Source of the DNA: Claveliimonas bilis
GTDB lineage: Bacteria; Bacillota; Clostridia; Lachnospirales; Lachnospiraceae
DNA: 64,000 nucleotides
NCBI RefSeq assembly: GCF_020892095.1
Contig: NZ_AP024845.1
Span: 124,001-188,000 of the forward strand
Direction: 5' to 3'
Positions 50,365-59,270 of this stretch are shown piece after piece. A program made the position numbers and the translations under genes. The notes under the pieces were generated by a model. It was not told where the DNA came from and did no database searches. It saw nothing but the letters and a program-made list of their open reading frames with translations. The first letter of the stretch is position 1, and every line of letters begins with the position of its first letter.

Positions 50365-50925
50365 CTATGCTTCCTCCATCTTCTTTACAGAATCCTCATA
50401 GACTCTTTTGCGGAGTTTTTTCATATAAGGAATTGACTTTGTCTGCTCCTGTCCATAAGTAAGCTGAAGATCATACTCCAGCGGCAGCCAGGTAGATAAA
50501 TCCGCCTCGTTGTGCTGGATCAGAGCTTCCAGCTTGTCCAATGCCGCAAGAAGCCGGGATTCTTTCGTTTCCTTCTTTTCTACTTCCCGGAAGATGTCTG
50601 CAAGTCTCTCCCGGTATGGCTCCGGGAGCATCCCTGCAATCTTCTCCTGAGCCTGTTCTTCCTTTTTTTCGTCCTCTTTGTCCTTTTCAAAAGCCGGAAT
50701 ATCTCCTGTCAGAGCCTCTCCCATATCGTGAAACAGTGCCAGTTCCATAACACGGTTCATATCATAGTCCGGAAATTCCTCTCTTACAAGCCAGGCAAAA
50801 ACCAGAAGGCGGTACACATGTTCCGCCACACTCTCCTGCCTTCCGCTGGATGTCCAGGAATGTCTTGTATGACATTTCAGTTTCTCTGCCAAATTAAGAA
50901 ACTGAAGCAATGTCTCTTCTTCCAT
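50365..50925 (-). CDS. HD-domain phosphohydrolase (YfbR-like)
   Basis: The 186-residue protein has the HD superfamily residues in order: RQESVAEHVYRLLVFAWLV (His), MELALFHDMGEALTGDIPAF (His-Asp) and a late Asp in LLAALDKLEALIQHNEADLSTW. Relatives are 5'-deoxynucleotidases. It is convergent with truA with no gap between the stops. Confidence 0.88.
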   Translation of the reverse strand: MEEETLLQFLNLAEKLKCHTRHSWTSSGRQESVAEHVYRLLVFAWLVREEFPDYDMNRVMELALFHDMGEALTGDIPAFEKDKEDEKKEEQAQEKIAGMLPEPYRERLADIFREVEKKETKESRLLAALDKLEALIQHNEADLSTWLPLEYDLQLTYGQEQTKSIPYMKKLRKRVYEDSVKKMEEA

Positions 50926-50951
50926 CTCGTTTGCACTCCTTTTCCTGCCGA

Positions 50952-51356
50952 CTATCCCTCCAGGATCTTCACATAAAACGTACGGTTCCTTGGCCCGTCA
51001 AAATCGCAGAAATACAGATCCTGCCAGATTCCAAGGAGAAGATCTCCGCCGCTTAAGATCAGAGTCTGTGACGGGCCTACCAGCGTCGTCTTCATATGTG
51101 CATGGGAATTGCCCTCTGCATGGCGGTAAAAATCTGCGTTTGTAGGAAATGCCTTTTCAAATCCTTTCAGCATATCATGCACCACATCCGGATCGGCATT
51201 TTCATTGATCGTAAAACCCGCCGTTGTATGAGGGGAAAATACAACCACAATGCCGTCCTTTACCCCGCTCTTTTCAATATCTTCCCGCACCATATCCGTT
51301 ACTTTTGACATCTGCTGTGCGCCTCTTGTGGCAATATGATGTTTATATAAATACAT
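50952..51356 (-). CDS. YjbQ family protein (UPF0047)
   Basis: The protein (134 residues from 51356, GGAGG upstream) has the family pattern VVFSPHTTAGFTINENADPDVVHDML, HAEGNSHAHMKTTLVGPSQTLILSGGDLLLGIWQDLYFCDFDGPRNRTFYVKIL, with three conserved His. Some members show weak thiamine-phosphate synthase activity; the physiological role is uncertain. It lies between a patatin gene and an HD hydrolase gene. Confidence 0.9.
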   Translation of the reverse strand: MYLYKHHIATRGAQQMSKVTDMVREDIEKSGVKDGIVVVFSPHTTAGFTINENADPDVVHDMLKGFEKAFPTNADFYRHAEGNSHAHMKTTLVGPSQTLILSGGDLLLGIWQDLYFCDFDGPRNRTFYVKILEG

Positions 51357-51373
51357 GTTCTTTCCTCCCATAT

Positions 51374-52231
51374 TTATTGTTCCATATATTTCTGAAGTGC
51401 GTCATATTCTCTCTTCATCAGACGGTATCCATGTTCATAAAAATGCATCAGTACATCATAGTCCTTCTCCAGCCGTGATACAGTAGGGATCAGCGGACGA
51501 AGGACAAAGATCTTTCCTTCCTCCTCCAGGCGTTCCAGCATCTCCATTGTCCTGTTGTAGACAACATTGCGCCGGACGATGCTCTTTACCAGCTTCGGGT
51601 AGTTCCGGTATGCCCGGCGGTATACTTTTACTGCCGCTTTTGAAGGCATTTTCTTGCGGTATCCCGGATTCCTCGTAAGGATCACTACGATCTTCTCATT
51701 TCCGATCTCCATTGCCCGGCGGATTGGAATAGAATCAGCAAGACCGCCGTCCAGATAAGGAACGCCGTCAATATTGACAATAGGACTGATCAGCGGCATA
51801 CTGCTGGATGCTCTGCAAAGCTTCATCAGCCTGTCCTCATCTTTTCTTTCAGTCATATATTCTGCCTCTCCTGTAATACAATTGGTCGTTACGATCTCAC
51901 ACTCCATCTCCGATGCAAAATAAGTATCAAAGTCAAAGGGGAAGATTTCTTTTGGATAACGTTCAAATACCATATCCATATCAAGAAGGCTTTTTTCTTT
52001 TATAAATTTTGCAAATCCATAATAGTAGCTATATTCTTTTTCCTTATGTATCATACAGTCTTTTGTACGTCCCGGTTGTCTGGAAACATAGTCCACGCCA
52101 TTGCAGCTTCCGGCGGATACCCCTATCACATGGGAGGTATAAAAATCCCTCTCCATCAGGTAGTCCAAAGCTCCGGATGTAAATACGCCTCTGGTGGCTC
52201 CGCCCTCCAGCACCATTGTTGCCTTTTCCAT
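51374..52231 (-). CDS. Patatin-like phospholipase
   Basis: The 285-residue product from 52231 (GAGGAG 6 nt upstream) has the oxyanion loop LEGGATRGVFTSGAL, the nucleophile elbow GVSAGSCNG (GxSxG) and the Asp of the dyad in YLDGGLADSIPI. It is a cytoplasmic serine lipid acyl hydrolase without a signal peptide. Longer in-frame starts run into the upstream regulatory region of the divergent ABC-F gene. Confidence 0.9.
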   Translation of the reverse strand: MEKATMVLEGGATRGVFTSGALDYLMERDFYTSHVIGVSAGSCNGVDYVSRQPGRTKDCMIHKEKEYSYYYGFAKFIKEKSLLDMDMVFERYPKEIFPFDFDTYFASEMECEIVTTNCITGEAEYMTERKDEDRLMKLCRASSSMPLISPIVNIDGVPYLDGGLADSIPIRRAMEIGNEKIVVILTRNPGYRKKMPSKAAVKVYRRAYRNYPKLVKSIVRRNVVYNRTMEMLERLEEEGKIFVLRPLIPTVSRLEKDYDVLMHFYEHGYRLMKREYDALQKYMEQ

Positions 52232-52295
52232 ATTCATCTCCTCACTTTCCTTTCTCATTATAAACGGATTTCTCCTGAATGGGAACCTTATTTTC

Positions 52296-52324
52296 TTGCT
52301 ATTTCCGGTATTTTTTGCTAAGAT
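52296..52324 (+). promoter_or_regulatory. Promoter of the ABC-F gene
   Basis: TTGCTA (52296-52301) and TAAGAT (52319-52324) are 17 nt apart. A leader of about 85 nt with two small hairpins precedes the gene; no known antibiotic-sensing attenuator could be recognised. Confidence 0.55.
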
Positions 52325-52414
52325 ATGCTTTGTATCGCATCGAGATATGCGCACATCCCCATTCATGGGATTGAAACCTAATTATTAAGGATAATATTAA
52401 GGAGACGGATATTT

Positions 52415-54049
52415 ATGATCAGTACAAGTAATGTAACGCTGCGTGTCGGCAAAAAAGCATTGTTTGAAGATGTAAACATTAAATTTACCGAAGGAAACTG
52501 CTACGGTCTGATCGGCGCCAACGGAGCCGGAAAATCTACTTTCCTGAAGATCCTTTCCGGGCAGCTGGAACCTACCAAAGGCGAGGTTATCATCACTCCG
52601 GGAGAGCGGCTTTCCTTTCTTCAGCAGGATCATTTTAAATACGATGAATTTCCCGTTCTGGATACAGTCATTATGGGAAATGCCCGGCTATACGAAATCA
52701 TGAAAGAAAAAGAAGTCATTTATGCCAAAGAGGACTTCACTGACGAAGACGGCATCCGTGCCAGTGAGCTGGAAGCGGAATTTGCCACAATGAACGGCTG
52801 GGAGGCAGAATCTGATGCCGCTTCTTTACTGAACGGACTTGGCATTGACACAGAAATGCATTACAAACTCATGAAGGACTTAAACGGACCGGAAAAGGTA
52901 AAGGTTCTCCTTGCCCAGGCTCTTTTCGGCAACCCGGATATCCTCCTTCTGGACGAGCCTACCAACCATCTGGATCTGGATGCTATCGCGTGGCTGGAGG
53001 AATTTCTGATTAATTTCGACAATACAGTGATTGTTGTCTCCCACGACCGCTATTTCCTGAACAAGGTCTGTACACAGATTGCCGATATTGACTATGGCAA
53101 AATTAAACTTTACGCCGGAAACTATGATTTCTGGTATGAATCCAGCCAGCTTCTGATCCGCCAGATGAAAGAAGCCAATAAGAAAAAAGAAGAAAAGATC
53201 AAGGAACTGCAGGAATTTATTTCCCGTTTCAGCGCCAACGCTTCCAAATCCAAGCAGGCTACTTCCAGAAAACGGGCCCTGGAGAAAATCCAGCTGGATG
53301 ACATTCAGCCCTCCAGCCGCCGCTACCCCTATATCGATTTCCGCCCCAACCGTGAAATCGGAAATGAAGTTCTCACTGTAGACGGCCTTAGCAAAACCAT
53401 TGACGGAGAAAAGATTCTGGACAACATTTCCTTCACGCTGAACCGAGAAGACAAAGTGGCATTTGTAGGCGGAAATGAGCTTGCCAAATCCACTCTCTTC
53501 CAGATTCTGACCGGGGAGATGGAACCGGATGAAGGAACTTACAAGTGGGGTGTTACAACGTCACAGGCTTATTTCCCTCTGGACTTTGGTTCTGAGTTTG
53601 ATAACGATTACACCATCGTAGAATGGCTGATGCAGTATTCGGAAGAAAAGGATGTTACTTATGTCCGGGGATTCCTTGGCCGTATGCTTTTCTCCGGCGA
53701 TGACGGAGTAAAACGGGTAAATGTTCTTTCCGGAGGTGAAAAAGTCCGCTGCATGCTTTCCAGGATGATGATCTCCGGAGCAAATGTCCTGATTCTGGAT
53801 GAGCCTACCAACCATCTGGACATGGAATCCATCACCGCCCTCAACAACGGGATGATGAAATTTCCGGGCGTCCTGCTTTTCTCCTCCCGTGACCATCAGA
53901 TCGTACAGACGACCGCAAACCGCATCATGGAAATTGTGCCGGGCGGAAAACTGATCGATAAGATCACCACTTATGACGAATATCTGGAAAGTGACGAGAT
54001 GGCAAGAAAACGCCAGACTTATACGGTGCAAAGCGACGATGAGGATTAA
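52415..54049 (+). CDS. ABC-F family ATPase (YkpA/YbiT-like)
   Basis: The 544-residue protein has two nucleotide-binding domains and no membrane part. Domain 1 has Walker A GANGAGKST, signature LNGPEKVKVLLAQAL and Walker B ILLLDEPTNHLDLDAIAW. Domain 2 has a relaxed Walker A (GGNELAKST), signature LSGGEKVRCMLSRMM and VLILDEPTNHLDMESI. A charged linker (IRQMKEANKKKEEKIKELQEFISRFSANASKSKQ) joins them. ABC-F proteins act at the ribosomal E site. The form of domain 2 and the length fit the YkpA/YbiT housekeeping branch rather than a resistance protein. AAGGAG precedes the ATG. Confidence 0.92.
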   Translation: MISTSNVTLRVGKKALFEDVNIKFTEGNCYGLIGANGAGKSTFLKILSGQLEPTKGEVIITPGERLSFLQQDHFKYDEFPVLDTVIMGNARLYEIMKEKEVIYAKEDFTDEDGIRASELEAEFATMNGWEAESDAASLLNGLGIDTEMHYKLMKDLNGPEKVKVLLAQALFGNPDILLLDEPTNHLDLDAIAWLEEFLINFDNTVIVVSHDRYFLNKVCTQIADIDYGKIKLYAGNYDFWYESSQLLIRQMKEANKKKEEKIKELQEFISRFSANASKSKQATSRKRALEKIQLDDIQPSSRRYPYIDFRPNREIGNEVLTVDGLSKTIDGEKILDNISFTLNREDKVAFVGGNELAKSTLFQILTGEMEPDEGTYKWGVTTSQAYFPLDFGSEFDNDYTIVEWLMQYSEEKDVTYVRGFLGRMLFSGDDGVKRVNVLSGGEKVRCMLSRMMISGANVLILDEPTNHLDMESITALNNGMMKFPGVLLFSSRDHQIVQTTANRIMEIVPGGKLIDKITTYDEYLESDEMARKRQTYTVQSDDED

Positions 54050-54065
54050 ATTTTCCTAAATTAAT

Positions 54066-54107
54066 GACAAAAAATCAAGCCCCTTGGAAATGGGCTTGAT
54101 TTTTTAT
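54066..54107. terminator. Bidirectional terminator
   Basis: AAAAAATCAAGCCC and GGGCTTGATTTTTT form a strong stem with T-runs on both strands, between the convergent ABC-F gene and the 2-TM protein gene. Confidence 0.9.
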
Positions 54108-54613
54108 TCTTCTGCTTGCAGCACCCGACAGATTTTGTCAAATGCTGCTGCATCTTTTTTCTTCGCTCTGGCCGCTTCGTGTCTGATCCCATTCTGATCT
54201 GTAAGAATCAGAACCTTCGTCCCTTTCTCTGTGGCAATATCCTTGCTCCTGATCTCACTTCGCGGCCGGATATAAAGCTTCTCTTTTGTGCACTGCACAA
54301 TGTAATCCCTTGTCACTATCAGCTGAAAGTCGGGAACTTCCAGTGCATCCGGCGCAATCAGCTGATTAAAGAACTCTGTTTTATCCCCGGCTCTTTCCAG
54401 CTCTTTGTCCATTTCTTTCTGTTCTTTTCGATTTCTTACTGCCAGAAAAACGCCCAGCGCTCCAAACACTGCTCCCAGCAGGATATTAGAAAATACAGAG
54501 ATCAAGGCAAGCGCAAGAAAGCTGATCCAGATGATCATTGCTGTGCGCATCTTTTTTGCTTTTTCTTCAATCAGATCATAATACTTCTGCTCTCCCGCTG
54601 TCTGTATTGCCAT
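54104..54613 (-). CDS. Uncharacterised two-span membrane protein
   Basis: The 169-residue protein has two adjacent hydrophobic segments (about residues 25-60: AMIIWISFLALALISVFSNILLGAVFGALGVFLAV), a coiled-coil-like linker (NRKEQKEMDKELERAGDK) and a cytoplasmic beta-rich domain. I do not recognise the family. It follows trpS by 26 nt. Confidence 0.7.
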   Translation of the reverse strand: MAIQTAGEQKYYDLIEEKAKKMRTAMIIWISFLALALISVFSNILLGAVFGALGVFLAVRNRKEQKEMDKELERAGDKTEFFNQLIAPDALEVPDFQLIVTRDYIVQCTKEKLYIRPRSEIRSKDIATEKGTKVLILTDQNGIRHEAARAKKKDAAAFDKICRVLQAEE

Positions 54614-54639
54614 CTCTTTTTCTCTGCCTTTCCGGAATT

Positions 54640-55644
54640 TTAGCGGATCCTTTCCGGGAATCCTACTTTCTTCTGCACTTTTCTAAGTGTCTTATTTGCA
54701 AAATAACCTGCTTTTTCCGCATTTTCTTTTATAATACCGTCAATATATGCCTTATCTTTTTCCAGACGTGCCGCTTCCTCCTGAAGAGGCTTTAACACGG
54801 ATACGACTGCTTCTCCCACTGCCGGCTTAAATTCGCCATATCCTTTTCCGTCAAATTCCTTTACTACTTCCTCCGGAGTCTTTCCGGTACATGCACTGTA
54901 GATATTGATCAGATTCTTGATTCCCGGCTGCTCATCACGGTAAAGGATCTGGGCTTCAGAATCTGTCACAGCTCTCTTGCACTTTCTCATAATAGTATCC
55001 GGATCATCCATCAGATAAATGCTGGCATTGGGGTTTTCGTCTGATTTGGACATTTTCTTAGAGGGATCCTGAAGGCTCATGATCTTAGCGCCCACTTTTC
55101 CGATATATGCCTCCGGGATCGTAAATACGTCCCCGTAAATATTATTAAAACGCTCCGCAATATCTCTTGTCAGCTCCAGATGCTGCATCTGATCCACTCC
55201 GACCGGAACCACATCCGCCTGATACAGGAGAATATCTGCCGCCATCAGCACAGGATAAGTGAAAAGTCCCGCATTAATGTTATCTGCATGCTTCGCCGCT
55301 TTATCCTTGAACTGGGTCATCCGGTTCAGTTCGCCCATATAAGTGAAACAATTGAGAATCCATGCAAGCTCTGCATGCCCGGAAACATGGGATTGATAGT
55401 AAATGCAGTTTTTCTTTGGATCCAGACCTGCTGCAATATACAGGATCAACAATGCCCTTGCTCTTTTGCGAAGCACCGCCGGATCCTGCCTTACTGTAAT
55501 AGAATGCATATCCACAACACTGTAAAAACACTCATATTCATCACTTAATGTCACCCAGTTCTTCAGTGCTCCCAGATAATTTCCCAAAGTAAGATTCCCT
55601 GTTGCCTGCATACCGCTGAACAACACTTTTTTATCGTTAATCAT
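54640..55644 (-). CDS. trpS: Tryptophanyl-tRNA synthetase
   Basis: The 334-residue class I synthetase has the HIGH-region variant GMQATGNLTLGNYLGAL, the DMHSITV block, GVDQMQHLELTRDIAERFN and KMSKS in DPSKKMSKSDENPNASI. It charges tRNA-Trp. The gap to the upstream phosphatase gene is 18 nt, so there is no room for a T-box leader directly before it. Confidence 0.97.
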   Translation of the reverse strand: MINDKKVLFSGMQATGNLTLGNYLGALKNWVTLSDEYECFYSVVDMHSITVRQDPAVLRKRARALLILYIAAGLDPKKNCIYYQSHVSGHAELAWILNCFTYMGELNRMTQFKDKAAKHADNINAGLFTYPVLMAADILLYQADVVPVGVDQMQHLELTRDIAERFNNIYGDVFTIPEAYIGKVGAKIMSLQDPSKKMSKSDENPNASIYLMDDPDTIMRKCKRAVTDSEAQILYRDEQPGIKNLINIYSACTGKTPEEVVKEFDGKGYGEFKPAVGEAVVSVLKPLQEEAARLEKDKAYIDGIIKENAEKAGYFANKTLRKVQKKVGFPERIR

Positions 55645-55662
55645 CTTTTTACCCTCCGTCTG

Positions 55663-56298
55663 CTACTTTTTCCAAGGTTCAACCTTGTCTTTATAATATA
55701 CGGTATTTTCCGCCAAAATATGGAAACTGCCGTTCCTTTCCTCTACTTCCGTCACTGCACAGTTCTTATGTACTCCCTGCCCCCAGTATTTCGAAAGGGG
55801 TTCTTTTTTTATATAATTAAGCATACCTGCCAATGCAGCTCCATGGGTTGTAATGAGGATCGTGCTGTCTTTTAATGTGTCGTCTGACCCGATCCTTTCC
55901 AGGAACTTTCCCACTCTTTCCTTTACCTGTTTAAAATCCTCCCCGCCTTCCGGAGCTTCATACTCCTCCGGTCCGTCAAAAAAGCGGTGGAAACTTTCCG
56001 GAAGCTCCCATCCTTCACTGGAACAGCATTTGCCCTCATACACGCCAAAAGCCATCTCCATGATCAGCGGTTCCTCTATCACCGGAACGTCCCGGCCCTT
56101 CAGAATAATTTCAGCTGTCTGCTTTGCCCGGCCAAGAGGACTAGTGAAACAAAGATCAAAGGGGATATCTTTCAGTCCCTTCCCTGTCTCCTCTGCAAGA
56201 TGTATTCCGAACTCGTTGAGGGGAATGTCTACCTGCCCCTGTATTTTTCTCGCCCTGTTCCAATCTGTCTCGCCGTGGCGTACAAGATATAATTTCAT
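55663..56298 (-). CDS. Histidine phosphatase family protein
   Basis: The 211-residue protein has the phosphoglycerate-mutase-type motif LVRHGETDWNRARKIQGQVDIPLNEFG with the phosphorylated His, the second Arg in FTSPLGRAKQTAEII, and the late His in ILITTHGAALAGML. Substrate unknown; such enzymes often act on small phosphate esters. Confidence 0.92.
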   Translation of the reverse strand: MKLYLVRHGETDWNRARKIQGQVDIPLNEFGIHLAEETGKGLKDIPFDLCFTSPLGRAKQTAEIILKGRDVPVIEEPLIMEMAFGVYEGKCCSSEGWELPESFHRFFDGPEEYEAPEGGEDFKQVKERVGKFLERIGSDDTLKDSTILITTHGAALAGMLNYIKKEPLSKYWGQGVHKNCAVTEVEERNGSFHILAENTVYYKDKVEPWKK

Positions 56299-56426
56299 GA
56301 TTCATCGCCCATCCTTTCTGCAAGTCCAGTACCAGTATACCACACTGAATGGTTCTTTTCATAGAAATTTCAGGGAAAAAGTGTTACACTGAAAAAGGAA
56401 TATGTTTGAGAAAGGATGAGACAAAA

Positions 56427-56906
56427 ATGAAAAAAATTACCAGTTTTACCATAGACCACTGGAAACTGCAGCCCGGCGTATATGTGTCCCGAAAAGACAA
56501 AGCCGGCGACTGTACTGTCACCACCTTTGACCTTCGTATGACAAGCCCTAATGAAGAGCCGGTCATGAATACTGCCGAGGTACATACCATCGAACACTTA
56601 GGCGCCACCTTCCTTAGAAATGACGAAACATACGCTGACAAAGTCCTTTATTTCGGCCCTATGGGCTGCCGCACCGGTTTTTATCTGCTGCTGGCAGGCG
56701 ATTATGAATCCAGGGATATCATCCCTCTTATACAGGCGCTTTTTGATTTTATTGCTGATTTTGAAGGTGAAGTTCCCGGTGCTTCCCCAAAAGACTGCGG
56801 GAACTATCTGGATATGAATCTTCCGATGGCCAGATATCTTGCCCGGAAATACCGTATGGAAGTCCTGGAAAATATATCCGATGACAGACTCGTATATCCT
56901 GAATAA
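56427..56906 (+). CDS. luxS: S-ribosylhomocysteine lyase
   Basis: The 159-residue protein is LuxS: TSFTIDHWKLQPGVYVSRKD, NTAEVHTIEHLGATFLRN with the zinc ligands His-x-x-x-His, GPMGCRTGFYLL (catalytic Cys) and PKDCGNYLDMNLPMARYLA. It recycles S-ribosylhomocysteine and yields the AI-2 precursor. AAAGGATGAG precedes the ATG at 56427; the frame is open upstream but starts there lack a ribosome site. Confidence 0.98.
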   Translation: MKKITSFTIDHWKLQPGVYVSRKDKAGDCTVTTFDLRMTSPNEEPVMNTAEVHTIEHLGATFLRNDETYADKVLYFGPMGCRTGFYLLLAGDYESRDIIPLIQALFDFIADFEGEVPGASPKDCGNYLDMNLPMARYLARKYRMEVLENISDDRLVYPE

Positions 56907-56933
56907 TTCATTGAAAAACGTCCATGTTTTGCA

Positions 56934-56962
56934 AAAGAGTTCCATTTACGGAACTCTTTTTA
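56934..56962 (+). terminator. luxS terminator
   Basis: AAAGAGTTCC and GGAACTCTTT with a 6-nt loop followed by TTAG; A-rich on the other side, so it can also serve the convergent gene. Confidence 0.85.
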
Positions 56963-56963
56963 G

Positions 56964-57512
56964 TTAATAGGGAAAATCTTTCTTTAATACAACATTGCGG
57001 ATATAAGCGTAGGTCCGCTCCTCTCCTTCCTCTGCCAGCATCTTCAGCAGGCTGTGGAGGAGAGCTGCTGTATCCGGATGGATCATCCGTCCCAGCCTGG
57101 CAGCTCCTCTTTCATAATAGGCCAGCGGATGTTCATCCCGGTAATTTTCCTTCTGATAAGTCTTCGAGGCAGCAATGCGGTCTACAAACATTTCCGCCAC
57201 ATAGCGCACCGGCATTTTCATCCCGATAATGCCGTCCTCTTTTTCCAGGCCATAGTCGATCCAATATTCATAATGATGCTTGTTTCTCCCTTTATGATGA
57301 AGCCACGCCAGGGAATAGCCCTTTTCTTCCCGCTCTGCATTATTGGGACTTCGGTTGCCCTGATAGTATTTACAGCCAACCAGAAATTCTACAGGGGAAT
57401 ATTTGGACATATCATGCAGCAGTCCCTGTCTGTATAATCCGATTTTAAAGCAGCCTCTCATTACGAGAATCTTGTGATGCGTTATTGTACAAAAATGCCC
57501 CCAGGCTTTCAT
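56964..57512 (-). CDS. DUF5662 family protein
   Basis: The 182-residue protein matches the DUF5662 pattern: HFCTITHHKILVMRGCFKIGLYRQGLLHDMSKYSPVEFLVGCKYYQGNRSPNNAEREEKGYSLAWLHHKGRNKHHYEYW. Paired His-Asp (LLHDMSKYS) and His-His motifs suggest a metal-binding HD-like fold. The function is unknown. Confidence 0.85.
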   Translation of the reverse strand: MKAWGHFCTITHHKILVMRGCFKIGLYRQGLLHDMSKYSPVEFLVGCKYYQGNRSPNNAEREEKGYSLAWLHHKGRNKHHYEYWIDYGLEKEDGIIGMKMPVRYVAEMFVDRIAASKTYQKENYRDEHPLAYYERGAARLGRMIHPDTAALLHSLLKMLAEEGEERTYAYIRNVVLKKDFPY

Positions 57513-57551
57513 CTCACATAATCTCCTGTCCGCAAAAGTAGTCTTGCATAA

Positions 57552-59249
57552 TTATTTGCCGATAAACAGCGCGATCGTCCTTTCTTCCAGAACGGCTTCT
57601 CTTTGATTTTTCAGCACTTCCGGATCTTCAAGGACTCCTGTTTTGCTGTCCGCTGTCAGATACCACTTTTTCCCTTTTCCAAGCGCCGGGAGAGCAAAAC
57701 TGTGCTCTACCCAGTGCATGTTGTAAGCAACAAAACAATCCGTATCTTTTGCTGCAATACCGCAGTAATATACTCCAAGCTGGCGGCTGGATATTTCTGA
57801 TGGAGTCTGCCATGCATATTCTCCATGATAAGACACATCAGGTACGCCGCAGCTGATCTGGTCCATGCCCCGAAGTTCCTCTTTCTGCCGAAGCGCCGGG
57901 TGACTGCGGCGAAGCGCGATCATCTCCTTTACAAATTCATGGAGAGCGCGGTTTTTCTCAAGTCTGCTCCAGTCCAGCCATCCCACCGGATTGTCCTGAC
58001 AGTACACATTGTTGTTCCCCTTCTGAGTATTTCCAAATTCATCTCCTGCAAGAATACAGGGAATCCCCTGTGCAAGGAGAACAAGCATAAAAGCATTTCT
58101 CATCTGTCCTGCTCTTAGCGCCACGACCGCCCTCTTGCGGCTGGGTCCTTCTGCTCCGCAGTTCCAACTGTAATTGTAATCCGGTCCATCCTGGTTGTTT
58201 TCTCCATTTGCTTCATTGTGTTTTGCATCATAGGAAACCAGATCGTTCAGGGTAAATCCATTATGACCTGCAATATAATTATACATGCCTTCCGCCCCTG
58301 CAGGCCTTCGAAGCCAGTATATCACCTCTTCAATCATGCCCTCGTCCCCCTTCAGGAACCTTCGCATAACATTCTGAAAACCTGCCTGATGATGGAAAAG
58401 TTTCATTTTGCTTAAAAGCGGGTCAGCATAGCTCCCATCTGTCGGCGTTACATCCGGGTTCAAAATAAATCCGTCCACATGGTATTCCATCATATACCAG
58501 CGCAGACACTCCTCCATAAGGATTCTGGAAGTACCGCCCTCGAAAGGCATTTCCAGTATTACCTCAATCCCGGCCTTGTGGCATTCCCGCACCATATCTT
58601 TTAATTCTGACGCCGGATCGTCTGATGCCGCATAAGCTCTTTTGGGAGCGAAATAAAATCCCGGTCCGTATCCCCAGTAATTTACATATTTTCCCAGCTG
58701 TTCAAACTCATATACCGGCATAAGATGGATCTGATTGATCCCCAGCTCAAGCAGATAAGGAATTTTTTCAATGACTCCCCGGAAAGTACCTTTATGGGCA
58801 ACTTTTGAAGAGCTGTGTTTCGTAAATCCCCGCACATGGAGACTGTAGGCCACCACTTCATTGGCAGGAATACAGGGAGGAAGATCACCCTCCCAGTCAT
58901 AGTGATCCTCATAAATTCCGGCACGAACCTCATGCTCCTGAAGCTCCCATTTGTGGCCAAACTCTTCTGTTCCCGCAAGGCTTCTGGCATAGGGGTCAAC
59001 ACAGACCTCCTCATCTATCAGATAATTATACTCATACTCCGAATATGCAAAATCAAAAAGCGACAGAAAACGTACACTTCCGACTCCGTCTTCTTCCGGC
59101 ATTTCAAAAATGACAGAAGCCTCCCGTTCTCCTTTTTTGTAAAGGAGCAATCTGCATTCTTTTCCTTCCGGAACCTCTATTGCAAAATTAACGCTGTCTT
59201 TTCCCACACTCACGCCCAAAGGCAGCGGTTTCCCTTTTTCTCTTCTCAT
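57552..59249 (-). CDS. GH13 isoamylase/GlgX-like protein lacking catalytic residues
   Basis: The 565-residue protein has the GlgX/pullulanase architecture: an N-terminal CBM48-like domain (to about 130), then a GH13 barrel with VAYSLHVRGFTKHSSS, YWGYGPGFYFAPKRAY, FTLNDLVSYDAKHNEANGENNQDGPDYNYSWNCGAEG and GDEFGNTQKGNNNVYCQDN. The active-site blocks are changed. Region I, usually DVVYNHT, reads EMPFEGG (about 231). Region II, usually GFRFD, reads GFILN (about 262), losing the Arg and nucleophilic Asp. The acid/base Glu segment is missing. Region IV, usually AHDG, reads GHNG (about 328). It is probably a non-hydrolytic glucan-binding protein. Confidence 0.85.
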   Translation of the reverse strand: MRREKGKPLPLGVSVGKDSVNFAIEVPEGKECRLLLYKKGEREASVIFEMPEEDGVGSVRFLSLFDFAYSEYEYNYLIDEEVCVDPYARSLAGTEEFGHKWELQEHEVRAGIYEDHYDWEGDLPPCIPANEVVAYSLHVRGFTKHSSSKVAHKGTFRGVIEKIPYLLELGINQIHLMPVYEFEQLGKYVNYWGYGPGFYFAPKRAYAASDDPASELKDMVRECHKAGIEVILEMPFEGGTSRILMEECLRWYMMEYHVDGFILNPDVTPTDGSYADPLLSKMKLFHHQAGFQNVMRRFLKGDEGMIEEVIYWLRRPAGAEGMYNYIAGHNGFTLNDLVSYDAKHNEANGENNQDGPDYNYSWNCGAEGPSRKRAVVALRAGQMRNAFMLVLLAQGIPCILAGDEFGNTQKGNNNVYCQDNPVGWLDWSRLEKNRALHEFVKEMIALRRSHPALRQKEELRGMDQISCGVPDVSYHGEYAWQTPSEISSRQLGVYYCGIAAKDTDCFVAYNMHWVEHSFALPALGKGKKWYLTADSKTGVLEDPEVLKNQREAVLEERTIALFIGK

Positions 59250-59270
59250 GTTCCGTCCTTCCTGCTGCTT

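Noticed and set aside
55645-55663. T-box leader before trpS
   Set aside because: Only 18 nt separate trpS from the upstream gene; no specifier hairpin or T-box sequence is seen.
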